64,000 bases of DNA. Origin: Marinomonas spartinae (lineage in GTDB: Bacteria; Pseudomonadota; Gammaproteobacteria; Pseudomonadales; Marinomonadaceae). The notes under the pieces were generated by a model. That model saw nothing but the letters and a program-made list of their open reading frames with translations, was not told where the DNA came from and did no database searches. A program made the translations under genes and the position numbers. Where the stretch lies: positions 1-64,000 of the forward strand of contig NZ_JAEMUI010000015.1 in NCBI RefSeq assembly GCF_016461715.1. Reading direction: 5' to 3'. Shown here piece after piece: positions 36,920 to 46,033 of this stretch. How positions within the stretch are numbered: the stretch's first letter is position 1; every line of letters starts with the position of its first letter.

Positions 36920-38239
36920 TTATTTTATTTCTAATTCGAGTTTTGCGCCGCGTTTTAGTAAAAACAGCATAATGCATACTCCCAAGGTTAACCAACATAG
37001 GCCTAAGGTAATGGCATCTTCATCAAGGCTAACAAGCAGTTTTAGGATACAAAGAATACCTAATACTGGTGCTGCCACATGAGTAAGGAAAGTGCCCACT
37101 GATTTCTCAGATTGTGGCATGCGGAAGTAAGAGACGACTGCACAAAGGTTGACAAACATAAAGGCCAAGAAAGCACCAAAGTTGATAAAGGATGTGGAGG
37201 TGGTAACACTGAGTTTCAATGCTAAGAAACCCACAACACCCACTAAAAGAATGCTCACATAAGGGGTTTTAAAGCGCTCGTGTAACCCTCCAAACCAGCT
37301 ATTTGGCAACACGCCATCACGGCCCATGGCGTAGATTAAGCGTGAGGCACCAGCTTGAGCACTTAGACCTGATGTAAACTGAGCGATTACCAAGGTGGCT
37401 ACAAAGATAGACGAGAAGACAATACCGCCCACTTGTTTTGCCATATCCGCAGCCGCAGAGTCTGAATTGAAAATAGAAATATCTGGAAAAGCCGTACTCA
37501 TAATGAAAGACGCCGCAGCGAAGATGACACCGCCAATTACGGTTACCCAAATGATGGCTTTAGGAACGTTTTTCACTGGGTTTTCTGTTTCTTCCGCCAT
37601 CGTTGAAACCGCATCAAAGCCCAAGAAAGAGTAGCAGGCAATCGCGGCACCAACGAACACCAGGCTAACGTGAGGGTGGGTAGGGGCCGTTGTCGTTGTC
37701 ACGACAGCTGCATGGCTTGGGTCGGACACCATCATCATAGCCAAAGCACAGAAAGCGATGATGACGGCCAATTGCAGGATCATCAGCACAAGATTGACCT
37801 TTTTGGCGACGCCAAAGCCAACAATGTTTAGTCCTGTCGTCAGCACGATAAACGCGACTAACCAGAACCAACCTGGAATGGAGGGCGCGTAAGCTTCTAG
37901 ATACACACCGCCGATGAGCCAAATTACCATAGGCAAGAAAAGGTAATCCAGCAAGATCACCCAGCCAATCAAAAAGCCGAATTTGGTGCCAAAGGTTTTG
38001 CTTACATAACCATAAGATGAACCGGATTCAGGGATTTTCTTCGCCATCACCGCATAGCCAATCGCAGTAAACAGCATAGCAATCATGGCAACGACATAGG
38101 ACGATGCCACTTGGCCGCCGGATTGTTTGTAAATAACGCCATAGGTACCGAAGACAATCATCGGGGCCATATAGGCCAAACCAAACAGTATTAGGCTGCC
38201 GAGCCCAAGTGTTTTTTTCAGTTGTGTGTTCGCTTTCAT
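36920..38239 (-). CDS. APC-family amino acid/polyamine permease
   Basis: 439 residues with about twelve hydrophobic helices. The N-terminus LKKTLGLGSLILFGLAYMAP and helix 3 region GSSYGYVSKTFGTKFGFLIGW are typical of the PuuP/PlaP branch of the APC superfamily, which imports putrescine or amino acids with protons. It lies 12 bases after the CN-hydrolase gene on the same strand, so the two are cotranscribed. The divergent operon encodes a polyamine-type binding protein and a two-component system, so a polyamine or related amine is a reasonable substrate guess. Confidence 0.88.
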   Translation of the reverse strand: MKANTQLKKTLGLGSLILFGLAYMAPMIVFGTYGVIYKQSGGQVASSYVVAMIAMLFTAIGYAVMAKKIPESGSSYGYVSKTFGTKFGFLIGWVILLDYLFLPMVIWLIGGVYLEAYAPSIPGWFWLVAFIVLTTGLNIVGFGVAKKVNLVLMILQLAVIIAFCALAMMMVSDPSHAAVVTTTTAPTHPHVSLVFVGAAIACYSFLGFDAVSTMAEETENPVKNVPKAIIWVTVIGGVIFAAASFIMSTAFPDISIFNSDSAAADMAKQVGGIVFSSIFVATLVIAQFTSGLSAQAGASRLIYAMGRDGVLPNSWFGGLHERFKTPYVSILLVGVVGFLALKLSVTTSTSFINFGAFLAFMFVNLCAVVSYFRMPQSEKSVGTFLTHVAAPVLGILCILKLLVSLDEDAITLGLCWLTLGVCIMLFLLKRGAKLELEIK

Positions 38240-38251
38240 GATGTTTTCACT

Positions 38252-38998
38252 CTATTGGTGGTTTATGTATTGATAATCCTTTCGGGATAACTGGACTTGT
38301 TCCATGTCCAGTTGCAGGGTTTGAATCGATTCCTCCTCGTTCATTTGAAGCAGCACTTCTCCAAACGGAGACACCACTAAGCTCTCGCCTGCGAATTGGC
38401 CGCCGTGACCAGAACCTACACGGTTGCAGGTAGCGACAAAGACTTGATTTTCGATGGCGCGAGCTTGGCTCAAAATAAAATGGGTATTTTCGTATGGGTG
38501 CATATTGCTATTAGGCATTAGGATCAGATCGGCGCCTTGTTGTGCAAGCGCTCGGCTGCCTTCAGGAAACTCCAAGTCAAAGCAGATTTGTGCGCCAACG
38601 TTGGCATTTAGAATGTGTACCAGTGAAGAGCGATTGCCTTGTGTGAATAAGCCAATATCGTCCAGCCAGAGATGCGCTTTGCGATGTAAAACTTGGTGTT
38701 TCCCTTGGTGGATCAAAAACGCACTGTTGTAGAAGGCTGTGCCGTCTTGCTCTATTTGACCTATTAGAATGTGGCTTTGTGTGGTAAGTGTTGCTTGGCA
38801 AATACGTTCAAAAGCGTCTTGAGATTGGGTAAATTTATCTTCTAGATTGTCTGCTGTAGGGAAACCCGTAACAGCCAATTCAGGAAAGAGGATAATGTTT
38901 GAACGAGTATGGTTTTCGATGATATGAACGATCTTCTCGGCATTTTTTGTAAAATCGTTGTCATCTATTTCAATCTGAGCAAGTGTTATTTTCATCAT
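38252..38998 (-). CDS. Carbon-nitrogen hydrolase (nitrilase superfamily)
   Basis: 248 residues from the ATG at 38998 (CTAGGCAAAAT upstream on its strand; the longer frame adds a basic, unlikely N-terminus). The catalytic triad is visible: Glu in ILFPELAVTGF, Lys in LHRKAHLWLDD, Cys in VGAQICFDLEFPE. Family members cleave amides or nitriles; N-carbamoylputrescine amidohydrolase and omega-amidase are in this group. Cotranscription with a permease suggests that the imported compound, or a product of it, is an amide. The substrate is not proven. Confidence 0.88.
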   Translation of the reverse strand: MMKITLAQIEIDDNDFTKNAEKIVHIIENHTRSNIILFPELAVTGFPTADNLEDKFTQSQDAFERICQATLTTQSHILIGQIEQDGTAFYNSAFLIHQGKHQVLHRKAHLWLDDIGLFTQGNRSSLVHILNANVGAQICFDLEFPEGSRALAQQGADLILMPNSNMHPYENTHFILSQARAIENQVFVATCNRVGSGHGGQFAGESLVVSPFGEVLLQMNEEESIQTLQLDMEQVQLSRKDYQYINHQ

Positions 38999-39100
38999 TA
39001 TTTTGCCTAGTTGTTGACGCTTTTTTCTATTCTTGGCGAGTTTCATACAGAAAGAAATGAGGGAGAAGTGCAATGGGGTTGGTATTTGTGTGCAAACACG

Positions 39101-39118
39101 ATAGGTATTTATACCTAT
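39101..39118. promoter_or_regulatory. Perfect palindrome in the divergent promoter of the two-component locus
   Basis: ATAGGTAT and ATACCTAT are separated by TT. Each arm contains a heptamer of the NarL type (TACCTAT, consensus TACYYMT), in tail-to-tail orientation. It lies between the CN-hydrolase/permease unit and the binding protein/kinase/regulator unit, where the encoded NarL-type regulator would be expected to act. Confidence 0.5.
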
Positions 39119-39174
39119 TGAACAATGTCAAAAGGTAAGGGACACTGATGCCTGTTTTACTTTTGACCATCTAG

Positions 39175-40269
39175 ATGAACCGACGTCGTTTTCTTCAATT
39201 AAGCGCTATTTTTCTGGGGAATGCTGCTTTTTCGCGGCAGGCTTTTGCTCAACCCCTTGTTTTGCGTTATTTGTGCTGGGATGGCTATGATTTACCCGCG
39301 TTGCTTAATGAGTTTGAGCATTTGAATAAATGTGATGTGTTGAGTGAGGTTATCAATGACAGTCCGGCGGCTTATGTAAAATTAAGCGGTGAGGGCCATT
39401 TAGATTACGACGTGACCTCTATTGATAGCCCTTGGTTAGAACGATTAGACCGTGAAGGATCTCTGGCTACAATTTCAGATTCCTTGAGGCAATCACGTTA
39501 TGAGCAATACTATCCCCAGTTTCGCGAGCAGTTTTTGCCAAAACAAAATCCGCCCAGGAATTGGTTACCCACTCGTTGGGGCTGGATTGGCCCAACGATT
39601 AATACCGCCTATGTTAAAGAGGAAGACTACCAGAGCTATGCGCCCTGTTTTGCCCGAAAAAACCGCGGCAAAATTGGTGTCATGGACTGGGGGGATTGGC
39701 CGATTTTACCGATAGCGCTTTATTTAGGCATTGACCCTTACCAACCGCTAGATAAGTATGCGTTAGAGACTTTGCGGCAAGCATTTCGGGCTTTATTCAA
39801 GAATCAACCTATTTTTGTGCCTGATATTAGTATCGGTCAAAAAGGCATCGTGGATGGTTCGTTAAAAACGATAATAGGAGCAGGTACCTATCTTACTTCT
39901 GCGCTAAGACGGGCGGGTTTTAGTCAAATCAAGACTGTCTTACCCGTGCCCCGCAATGGTTTGAAGCAAGGCATTATTTGGACGGAAGGATCCGCCGCGA
40001 TGAAAGGGAATCCTAACGAGGCGTTGGCAATGAAATTAGTGGAATACACAACCTCAATTCACGCGTCCTATATTCTGTCCTATTTAGGGGCTACCTGTAA
40101 TTTAACGCCTAATATTGAAGTAGAAAAAATGTATTCCGCGAAACAAAGAGCCAGCTTGCAAGTTGATGATGTGGCGTATGTGTTGAAAAATAGTCTAGTC
40201 AATCGAACCTCTCCAGACATTGGCCAAATGCTACAAATTTGGCAATCGGAATTGTTTAAAGCGTCATGA
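39175..40269 (+). CDS. Periplasmic solute-binding protein (PotD/PotF-like) with Tat-type signal
   Basis: 364 residues. The N-terminus MNRRRFLQLSAIFLGNAAF has a twin-arginine motif (RRRFLQ) and a signal ending near SRQAFAQ. The mature part (LVLRYLCWDGYDLPALLNEFEHLNKCDV ... DYDVTSIDSPWLERL ... IGPTINTAYVKEEDY ... GAGTYLTSALRRAGF) follows the spermidine/putrescine-binding fold. There are no ABC permease genes beside it. Its stop overlaps the histidine kinase start by four bases (ATGA), so the two are translationally coupled. I infer a ligand-receptor role, feeding the kinase, rather than transport. Confidence 0.83.
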   Translation: MNRRRFLQLSAIFLGNAAFSRQAFAQPLVLRYLCWDGYDLPALLNEFEHLNKCDVLSEVINDSPAAYVKLSGEGHLDYDVTSIDSPWLERLDREGSLATISDSLRQSRYEQYYPQFREQFLPKQNPPRNWLPTRWGWIGPTINTAYVKEEDYQSYAPCFARKNRGKIGVMDWGDWPILPIALYLGIDPYQPLDKYALETLRQAFRALFKNQPIFVPDISIGQKGIVDGSLKTIIGAGTYLTSALRRAGFSQIKTVLPVPRNGLKQGIIWTEGSAAMKGNPNEALAMKLVEYTTSIHASYILSYLGATCNLTPNIEVEKMYSAKQRASLQVDDVAYVLKNSLVNRTSPDIGQMLQIWQSELFKAS

Positions 40270-42071
40270 TATATTTTATGGCCTTGTTGCTTTCTCTTAC
40301 GGCTTTTTTCTCCACTTGTGTCAAAGCAGAAGCGCCTAAAATCGTTGATCCAACCGTTATTTCTATGTCTTCTTGGGAGGTTTATCAAGGTAAGGGAAAC
40401 CCTTCTATGGATAGCTATGGCCGTCCAACGTCGTTATCTCAGTGGCAGAAAATCACAGACTATAAACCGCCATATTTTCATTTTCCTCTACTGACTCAAC
40501 GCTGGTTTCGTTCCACGTTCTTGGTCGGATGGCATTATAAAAATGCCCAATTAGCCTTGTCATTAGGTCCTTTGTTTGCCGATGCGCAAGTGTATGTGAA
40601 TGGCGTGAAGCTCACTCAATTAGAGGAAAACCGTGCCGCACGTTTTTATCGACATTCACAAACGCGGATTTATCTTCTACCACGCCATAAACTGTGGTTT
40701 AGTTTTCTCGATTTTCGCAGAGAGAACCAAATTTTGGTTCATCTTATCGGTAACAAAGAGCCCCTAACACTTAATCCTAAACAGGTTCAAGTTGGCAATT
40801 ATGAAACCCTTGCGTTAAAAGCCAAAGACTCGGATACCTTGATCAAAATAGCCCAAGGTAGCATGGTTGCTCTGTTACTTTCCTTTTGTCTATTCTCGAT
40901 TTTTATGCGGGCGGTGGGGTTTAAAGAGCGGGATAACTCCCTGTTTGGTGCTTACGTTGTGTGTGTTGCTGGTGGGATTTTAAGTGACTCTTTGCTGCTT
41001 CCAGACACACTGGGTTATGGTTCTGCTCATTCGCCGTTTCCTGCTCTATTTTCGACCTTTGCCGTTTTTGTTTTGGTCGTTCTCTTATCCCCAAGGCAGC
41101 GAGTAGCGCGTTTAACCGGCTTGCTGTTTTTGATCAATCTATTTGTATTATTGTGCCTATTTTTAGAACCCTACAATGGGACTTTCTATCAAGGGTTACT
41201 GGTGTGTAACCAGGTATTAAGTGCGGCCATTTTGCTTCATGCACTATTTAGACACGCTTTTTTCAAGCGAACAGAAAGTAAATCCCCGTTTTCTGGCCGT
41301 CTTTTGTTGATATTGACGTCTTTAGGGTGGCTAGCCCAGTTTTTCTGGGCCTTTAACTATAGTCCAGCTCAGCCTTTGAATATCACATTATTTATTGCTG
41401 CTATTATATTATTACTTAATGTAGCGCAGCGCTTTAGAGCGATGGCGAGTTCCTTATTAACCTTATCTAACCGTTTGGTATCGATCCGTGAGATTGAGCG
41501 CGAAAGGCTAACACGGGACATTCATGATGGGGTTGGCCAAGGGCTGTCTACACTTAAGCTGTTAATCAACCTCAATGCGTCTAAGCTAGAGTCCAATTTG
41601 GGGGAGATGCTTAAGTCTGAAGTCGCCAATACCTCGAATACATTGAAATCCGTCATTCGTAATCTAAAACCTATAGAGGTTATGTCAGGTTCACCGACGC
41701 AAGCCATTATCAGTTTGGCACAGCATAACTGCAGTTTGGCTGGCATAACTCTCAAAATATTTTCGAAAGATGAAGTTACTTTGAGTCAAGAGGGCGCTTA
41801 TCAGGTGTATCGTATTGGACAAGAAGCCTTGAATAATGCGATTAAACACAGCAGTGCACAAGAAATTACCTTATCGTTTCGCGTAACAGGCAATATCTAT
41901 CGAGTGCAGATAACGGATGATGGTAAAGGTATGGAAGAGGAGACCGCGGAAGACAGTTATGGTATGAACTCGATGAACGAGCGAAGTATGATTCTTGGGG
42001 CAAGTTTAAGTGTTGATAGCCAAGGTTCCAATGGAACCACTATATTGTTAGAGGTGCCAATTCATGATTAA
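40266..42071 (+). CDS. Membrane sensor histidine kinase (NarX/DegS type, 7TM sensor)
   Basis: 601 residues. A signal-like N-terminus is followed by an extracytoplasmic beta-rich domain (about 30-190, with WRSTFLVGWHYKN-like sequence as in 7TMR-DISM proteins), then about seven membrane helices (about 195-385). The HisKA_3 dimerisation helix has REIERERLTRDIHDGVGQGLS, with the phosphorylated His near residue 420, and the ATPase domain has GQEALNNAIKHS and ITDDGKGM. It overlaps the binding-protein gene by four bases and the response regulator gene by eight. The arrangement suggests that the binding protein presents its ligand to the sensor domain. Confidence 0.9.
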   Translation: MIYFMALLLSLTAFFSTCVKAEAPKIVDPTVISMSSWEVYQGKGNPSMDSYGRPTSLSQWQKITDYKPPYFHFPLLTQRWFRSTFLVGWHYKNAQLALSLGPLFADAQVYVNGVKLTQLEENRAARFYRHSQTRIYLLPRHKLWFSFLDFRRENQILVHLIGNKEPLTLNPKQVQVGNYETLALKAKDSDTLIKIAQGSMVALLLSFCLFSIFMRAVGFKERDNSLFGAYVVCVAGGILSDSLLLPDTLGYGSAHSPFPALFSTFAVFVLVVLLSPRQRVARLTGLLFLINLFVLLCLFLEPYNGTFYQGLLVCNQVLSAAILLHALFRHAFFKRTESKSPFSGRLLLILTSLGWLAQFFWAFNYSPAQPLNITLFIAAIILLLNVAQRFRAMASSLLTLSNRLVSIREIERERLTRDIHDGVGQGLSTLKLLINLNASKLESNLGEMLKSEVANTSNTLKSVIRNLKPIEVMSGSPTQAIISLAQHNCSLAGITLKIFSKDEVTLSQEGAYQVYRIGQEALNNAIKHSSAQEITLSFRVTGNIYRVQITDDGKGMEEETAEDSYGMNSMNERSMILGASLSVDSQGSNGTTILLEVPIHD

Positions 42072-42708
42072 TGCGGTTGTGGTAGATGATCATGTGATGT
42101 TTCAGCAGGGCGTTAAAGCCTTGTTGGAAGAGTCTCAGCAAATTAGTGTGGTCGATACGGCTACCAATGTCATTGACGCTGAGCGAATCATCATGGGGAA
42201 AAAACCTGATGTTTGTGTGTTGGATATTTCCTTAACACAGGGAAATGGTTTGGAGCTTGCCGAGCGCTTACGTTCTCGTGGTTATCAAGGTGCCATCGTT
42301 ATGCTGACCATGCATACTGAGCTGAGTATTTTTAAGCGCGCCTCGTCTATCGCTAAGATTGACGGTTATGTGCTTAAGCTGGATGCCTCAGAAGATCTGG
42401 TAAAGGCCATCATGGGGGCTATGAGCGGAAAGCGTTTTGTCAGCCCAGCGATTGCTCAAGAAATGGCCTGGCAGGATGGTCAAAATAATCTAGATGAAAG
42501 CCCGCTTAGCACGCGTGAAATCGAAGTGCTTACCTTGGTCGCTGAAGGACACGGCAGTGAAGCCATCGCGTCACGATTAAAACTAAGTAAGCGTACGGTG
42601 GATAATCATAGGGCGAATATTCGTAAAAAACTGGGTTTAACCAACTCAGCGGAATTAACGCGTTATGCCATTGAGCAGGGGTTACTGCTTAACCTAAATG
42701 CCCGCTAA
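42064..42708 (+). CDS. NarL/FixJ-type response regulator
   Basis: 214 residues. The receiver domain has the acidic pair VVVDDH (D8, D9), phospho-acceptor D54 in CVLDISLTQGNG and the conserved Lys in YVLKLDAS. The C-terminal LuxR helix-turn-helix is LSTREIEVLTLVAEGHGSEAIA, then LKLSKRTVDNHRANIRKKL. It is the partner of the overlapping histidine kinase. A likely target is the palindrome at 39101-39118, which would link it to both transcription units of this locus. Confidence 0.93.
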   Translation: MINAVVVDDHVMFQQGVKALLEESQQISVVDTATNVIDAERIIMGKKPDVCVLDISLTQGNGLELAERLRSRGYQGAIVMLTMHTELSIFKRASSIAKIDGYVLKLDASEDLVKAIMGAMSGKRFVSPAIAQEMAWQDGQNNLDESPLSTREIEVLTLVAEGHGSEAIASRLKLSKRTVDNHRANIRKKLGLTNSAELTRYAIEQGLLLNLNAR

Positions 42709-42780
42709 GCTAAAGATATAAACATCAACGTTTTAAGGCGTATTGAGGCTATTTAACATTATTCTTGCCGATAGGGGGGA

Positions 42781-42824
42781 AAGACCTTTGCTTGGCGTCG
42801 CTCGTGACATCGTGCAAAGGTCTC
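42781..42824. mobile_element. MITE copy 4: 44-bp internally deleted relic forming a hairpin
   Basis: AAGACCTTTGC joins directly to TTGGCGTCGCTCGTGACATC and GTGCAAAGGTCTC, so the outer left end is fused to the last 30 bases of the right end. AGACCTTTGC pairs exactly with GCAAAGGTCT, giving a 10-bp stem that may now act as a 3' hairpin between two convergent genes. Confidence 0.8.
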
Positions 42825-42858
42825 TGGTTAATCAAATCCTGTCTATTGTGGTCAGTGT

Positions 42859-43839
42859 TTATTTGCAGGCAATAGAGACGAGAATGCGCCGTTCTCCTTC
42901 GAATGGTTGACGAGCATGCAGTACAGTATGATTATTCACCCAGAGTACATCCCCCGCTTGCCATTTGAAGTTAACGCAGCTTTCGTCCATTTCGGTCATC
43001 AGTTGTTGTAAAACAGCTTCGTCCATGACATCGCCGTTGGCGGTGGACACCGCCTTTTTACCTTCGTTTCGGGCATCATTCCAACCGGTATAAACCGCGA
43101 CGATGGAGTTAAAGAAGACTTTTTGTTGTGTTTCTTCATCAAAACGAATGGCTTTTAAGATCGCTGTTTCTGTTTTCAAGTTACCGTTTTCAAGCCATTC
43201 CCAGCTCATGCCAGCTTCGCGCATTTTTTCTTCGGCTTGCTCTCGGGTTTCTACGTTGAAGGTTTCTTTCCACGAGCGACCAATTGCAGAATTGTTATCC
43301 GTTTGTTCAGGCATAACACGAATATAGCGTACGCCTTGCTCTTCAATTTTTTGCGCGAAATCTTCATCGATTTCGAAAAACTTCTGACAGATCTCACCTG
43401 AATGAAGTAGGGAGGTCGCCCCGCCTTTGTTAGCGGGTGTTTCACAATAAAAGAAAATATAACCCGGTGGAGTGGGGACTTGTGCCATCTCATGATGAAA
43501 GGGAATGGTTTCAGAAGCGGGCGATTCATTGGCGGTGACAATACGCGACGCCGTTACTTTTTCTCGTGGGGCAGCGCCACCCACATAGGGCATATTTTCA
43601 TAGTCCGTCTGGTTGAGCATTTCTTCAAAAGATTGTGACGAGTCAACAGGAAAGCCTCTAAACAGGATAGCGCCGTGCTTAATGAGTAAATCATGAAGTT
43701 CCGCTTTATTCTCAGACACCCAGTCTAGAAAGCTTGGTTCATCCTTTTGGACATCATGATTAGGCGGTGTGACAAGCAATGGAAAGTCGAGACCGTTTAC
43801 CTGCTTTTGTTCTGCCAGTTTGGAAATTATCACACTCAT
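42859..43839 (-). CDS. TauD/TfdA-family Fe(II)/2-oxoglutarate dioxygenase
   Basis: 326 residues. The facial triad is visible as IPFHHEMAQ (HxE variant of HxD) and, near the C-terminus, WVNNHTVLHARQPFEGERRILVS, with the distal His and the 2-oxoglutarate-binding Arg. The HHEM pattern and ILFRGFPV at the N-terminus resemble the SyrP/clavaminate-synthase-like branch, often hydroxylases of amino acids or small acids. The gene is preceded, in its own direction, by two copies of a 23-bp element also present at the divergent TRAP/AKR promoter, so it probably belongs to the GntR regulon. Confidence 0.87.
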   Translation of the reverse strand: MSVIISKLAEQKQVNGLDFPLLVTPPNHDVQKDEPSFLDWVSENKAELHDLLIKHGAILFRGFPVDSSQSFEEMLNQTDYENMPYVGGAAPREKVTASRIVTANESPASETIPFHHEMAQVPTPPGYIFFYCETPANKGGATSLLHSGEICQKFFEIDEDFAQKIEEQGVRYIRVMPEQTDNNSAIGRSWKETFNVETREQAEEKMREAGMSWEWLENGNLKTETAILKAIRFDEETQQKVFFNSIVAVYTGWNDARNEGKKAVSTANGDVMDEAVLQQLMTEMDESCVNFKWQAGDVLWVNNHTVLHARQPFEGERRILVSIACK

Positions 43840-43888
43840 AGCTACTCCCGAAAATTTTATTATTATTGGATCTGATACACCATAGATA

Positions 43889-43911
43889 GTGAATCAATGG
43901 TGAATCAATTT
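43889..43911 (-). promoter_or_regulatory. 23-bp putative GntR operator, copy 1
   Basis: On the plus strand it reads GTGAATCAAT twice with one base between, then TTT. It differs from copy 2 at three positions. Located 50-72 bases upstream of the TauD-type gene start. Confidence 0.6.
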
Positions 43912-43943
43912 GTCTGTTCACTTTAATCTTCTGTTTTTAAAAA

Positions 43944-43966
43944 GTAAATCAATAGTGAATGAATTT
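43944..43966 (-). promoter_or_regulatory. 23-bp putative GntR operator, copy 2
   Basis: GTAAATCAATAGTGAATGAA followed by TTT. It is exactly the reverse complement of 46034-46056. It lies 55 bases from copy 1, upstream of the TauD-type gene and beyond the end of the Gfo/Idh/MocA gene. Confidence 0.7.
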
Positions 43967-44015
43967 TTCTTATCGTGACAAGTTTATCCAGCTTACCTAT
44001 TGATTTAAAAGCTTT

Positions 44016-45140
44016 TTAAGAAAAGTGAAAACCATCATCCGTTAGGTTAACTGATTGGCCTGTTTGGGCGGAATGCTGGGCGGCTAAACCGATGACCACC
44101 GCTCGAAGTCCATCTTCAATGGAGACATCGACGGCTGCTCCTTCGGTAATCGCTTTGAAAAATCCCAGATGCTGATAAAACGTTGAACCATTATGGTCGC
44201 CAGCGGCAAGTAACCTATCATCCACTGGAATATCTTTTTCAATGGGGCCTTTGGGGGAGCGTGGACTCAACACGACTTTTGGTACCGGAGCGGGGCCCAG
44301 TGTTTCGCTTGGCCAAAAACGCCCAGGGCCTGGAACAAAGCACTCCAATTTGGCTTTTGGACCAATGGCGCAGATTTCTTCTTGGTAGCGAGAGCCTTCA
44401 GCAAACATATTGAGATCTAAAGAAGCCCGTTGACCGCTTGCAAAATCGACGATAACAAAGGCGTTGTCTATAATATCGGGCGTCATACCGTCGTAGCGCT
44501 CGTCGAGGTGGTTGCAATCTTGCCCGGTAGAAGCATAGATACGTTTGGCTTCTGATCCTGTCAGCAAGCGCATTAAATCAAAAAAGTGGCAGCATTTTTC
44601 AACTAATGTGCCTCCCGTTTTTTCGTTAAAACGGTTCCAATCGTTTACTTTTTCTAGGAAGGGAAAGCGATGCTCACGGATGTTGAGCATTTTCATCTCA
44701 CCAATATCGCCATCCTGTATTTGCTGGCGGAACAGACTGACAGGGGGCATGTAGCGATATTCCATGGCAACCCAAATAGGGGCAGGGTGTTTGGCGGCAG
44801 CGGCACGGATGTTGGCGACTTGTTCCAAGCTTGTTACCACGGGTTTTTCCACTAAGATGGGTAACGCTGTTTTACTAAACAATTCCAATAACTGGTTAGC
44901 ATGCTGGTAGTTTGGTGTGGCAATGACAATGGCTTCTAACCCCAGATCAGCATTTAGCATATCATCCAGTGTTTGGAAGTAGTGGGCGTCCGGCACTAAC
45001 TCAGCACAACGACGTTGCATGGTTGGGTCCGGTTCGGTGATGGCGATGACGTCTGCGCCATCAATAAGAGCAAGGTTGCGTAAATGTTCTTGGCCCATCA
45101 TTCCGCAGCCGAGCATGCCGTATCTTACAGATTTACTCAT
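44016..45140 (-). CDS. Gfo/Idh/MocA-family oxidoreductase
   Basis: 374 residues. The N-terminal NAD(P)-binding fold starts RYGMLGCGMMGQEHLRNLAL, followed by IATPNYQHANQL and the catalytic Lys in ILVEKPVVTS; the C-terminal domain contains NDWNRFNEKTGGTLVEKCCHFFDLMRLL, typical of inositol or sugar dehydrogenases. It probably oxidises a cyclitol, sugar or sugar acid. It follows the GntR regulator gene by 43 bases on the same strand and should be cotranscribed with it. Confidence 0.9.
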   Translation of the reverse strand: MSKSVRYGMLGCGMMGQEHLRNLALIDGADVIAITEPDPTMQRRCAELVPDAHYFQTLDDMLNADLGLEAIVIATPNYQHANQLLELFSKTALPILVEKPVVTSLEQVANIRAAAAKHPAPIWVAMEYRYMPPVSLFRQQIQDGDIGEMKMLNIREHRFPFLEKVNDWNRFNEKTGGTLVEKCCHFFDLMRLLTGSEAKRIYASTGQDCNHLDERYDGMTPDIIDNAFVIVDFASGQRASLDLNMFAEGSRYQEEICAIGPKAKLECFVPGPGRFWPSETLGPAPVPKVVLSPRSPKGPIEKDIPVDDRLLAAGDHNGSTFYQHLGFFKAITEGAAVDVSIEDGLRAVVIGLAAQHSAQTGQSVNLTDDGFHFS

Positions 45141-45183
45141 GTTTAACCTCTTATTTTTATTTGTGAGCGGTGGTTAGAAATGA

Positions 45184-45906
45184 CTAGTGCCATCGTGCTA
45201 TGTATCTGGCTTTTTCAGGGTGATACCAAGTGAATGAAAACTCTTCAATATTGCCTTCGTTGGACCAGCTTCTACGTTGCACTCTTGGCAACACAGTCTC
45301 TGGGGCGAGTCCCAGTCCTTGCGTTACCCATTCAGATGGGCAGATGCAATCAATCTCGTCTTCTACTCGACTAATCCAAAAGGAAAAATTTTCGCGATAA
45401 TGGAGATATAAGGATTCGTGTAGATCGGATGCTTGTAGGGATTTGGCATGGGCGTGACGGAACCAAATTTGTTCCATGGCGACCAATTGACGGTTTAAAT
45501 AGCGCTCACGTTTGATACACCAAAGTTGATGGGGCTCGTCTTCTTTTAGGGCCAGTTGCTTGGACACGTAGTCGTTGTCATCAACAGAAACACTCAGGGT
45601 ACTTGCCGTCGGAATGCCGCCACCTTCATGTAATTCAAGGTGGAAGAACTGGTAAATAGCTTGTCCATCGGGGGCGCGTTTTACATAGTTTCCTGACCCT
45701 TGACGACGTTCAAGCAAGCCATCTTCTTCCAATTTTGCTAGAGACTTTCTCAAGGTGCCAACGGCGACACCGAGTTTTGTGGCAAGCTCCGCTTCAATTG
45801 GCAGTTTGTCACCTGGAAGCCAATGGCCTGCCGCAATTTCTCGGTGTAAGAGCTCACTGATTTGAATGTATATCGGTAATTGTTTTGCTGTGTTGTTGTT
45901 TTTCAC
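45184..45906 (-). CDS. GntR-family regulator with UTRA effector domain (HutC type)
   Basis: 240 residues. The N-terminal winged helix is LPIYIQISELLHREIAAGHW, then GDKLPIEAELATKLGVAVGTLRK with the wing RRQGSGNYV. The C-terminal UTRA domain (about 80-240) includes LWCIKRERYLNRQLVAMEQIWF. UTRA proteins sense small sugar or amine metabolites. It lies between the dehydrogenase gene and the divergent aldo/keto reductase-TRAP unit and is the obvious candidate to bind the 23-bp repeated element. Confidence 0.9.
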   Translation of the reverse strand: MKNNNTAKQLPIYIQISELLHREIAAGHWLPGDKLPIEAELATKLGVAVGTLRKSLAKLEEDGLLERRQGSGNYVKRAPDGQAIYQFFHLELHEGGGIPTASTLSVSVDDNDYVSKQLALKEDEPHQLWCIKRERYLNRQLVAMEQIWFRHAHAKSLQASDLHESLYLHYRENFSFWISRVEDEIDCICPSEWVTQGLGLAPETVLPRVQRRSWSNEGNIEEFSFTWYHPEKARYIARWH

Positions 45907-46033
45907 TTACTCACCCAATTTACTGAAAATAGTCATATTTATTTTATAAGTCAGCATGCTCTGTGTAAGTTGAAATGTCCGATACTCCTCGGACAGAACT
46001 TTAACTTCATCACTAGTAAAGTGTTTTTACAAT

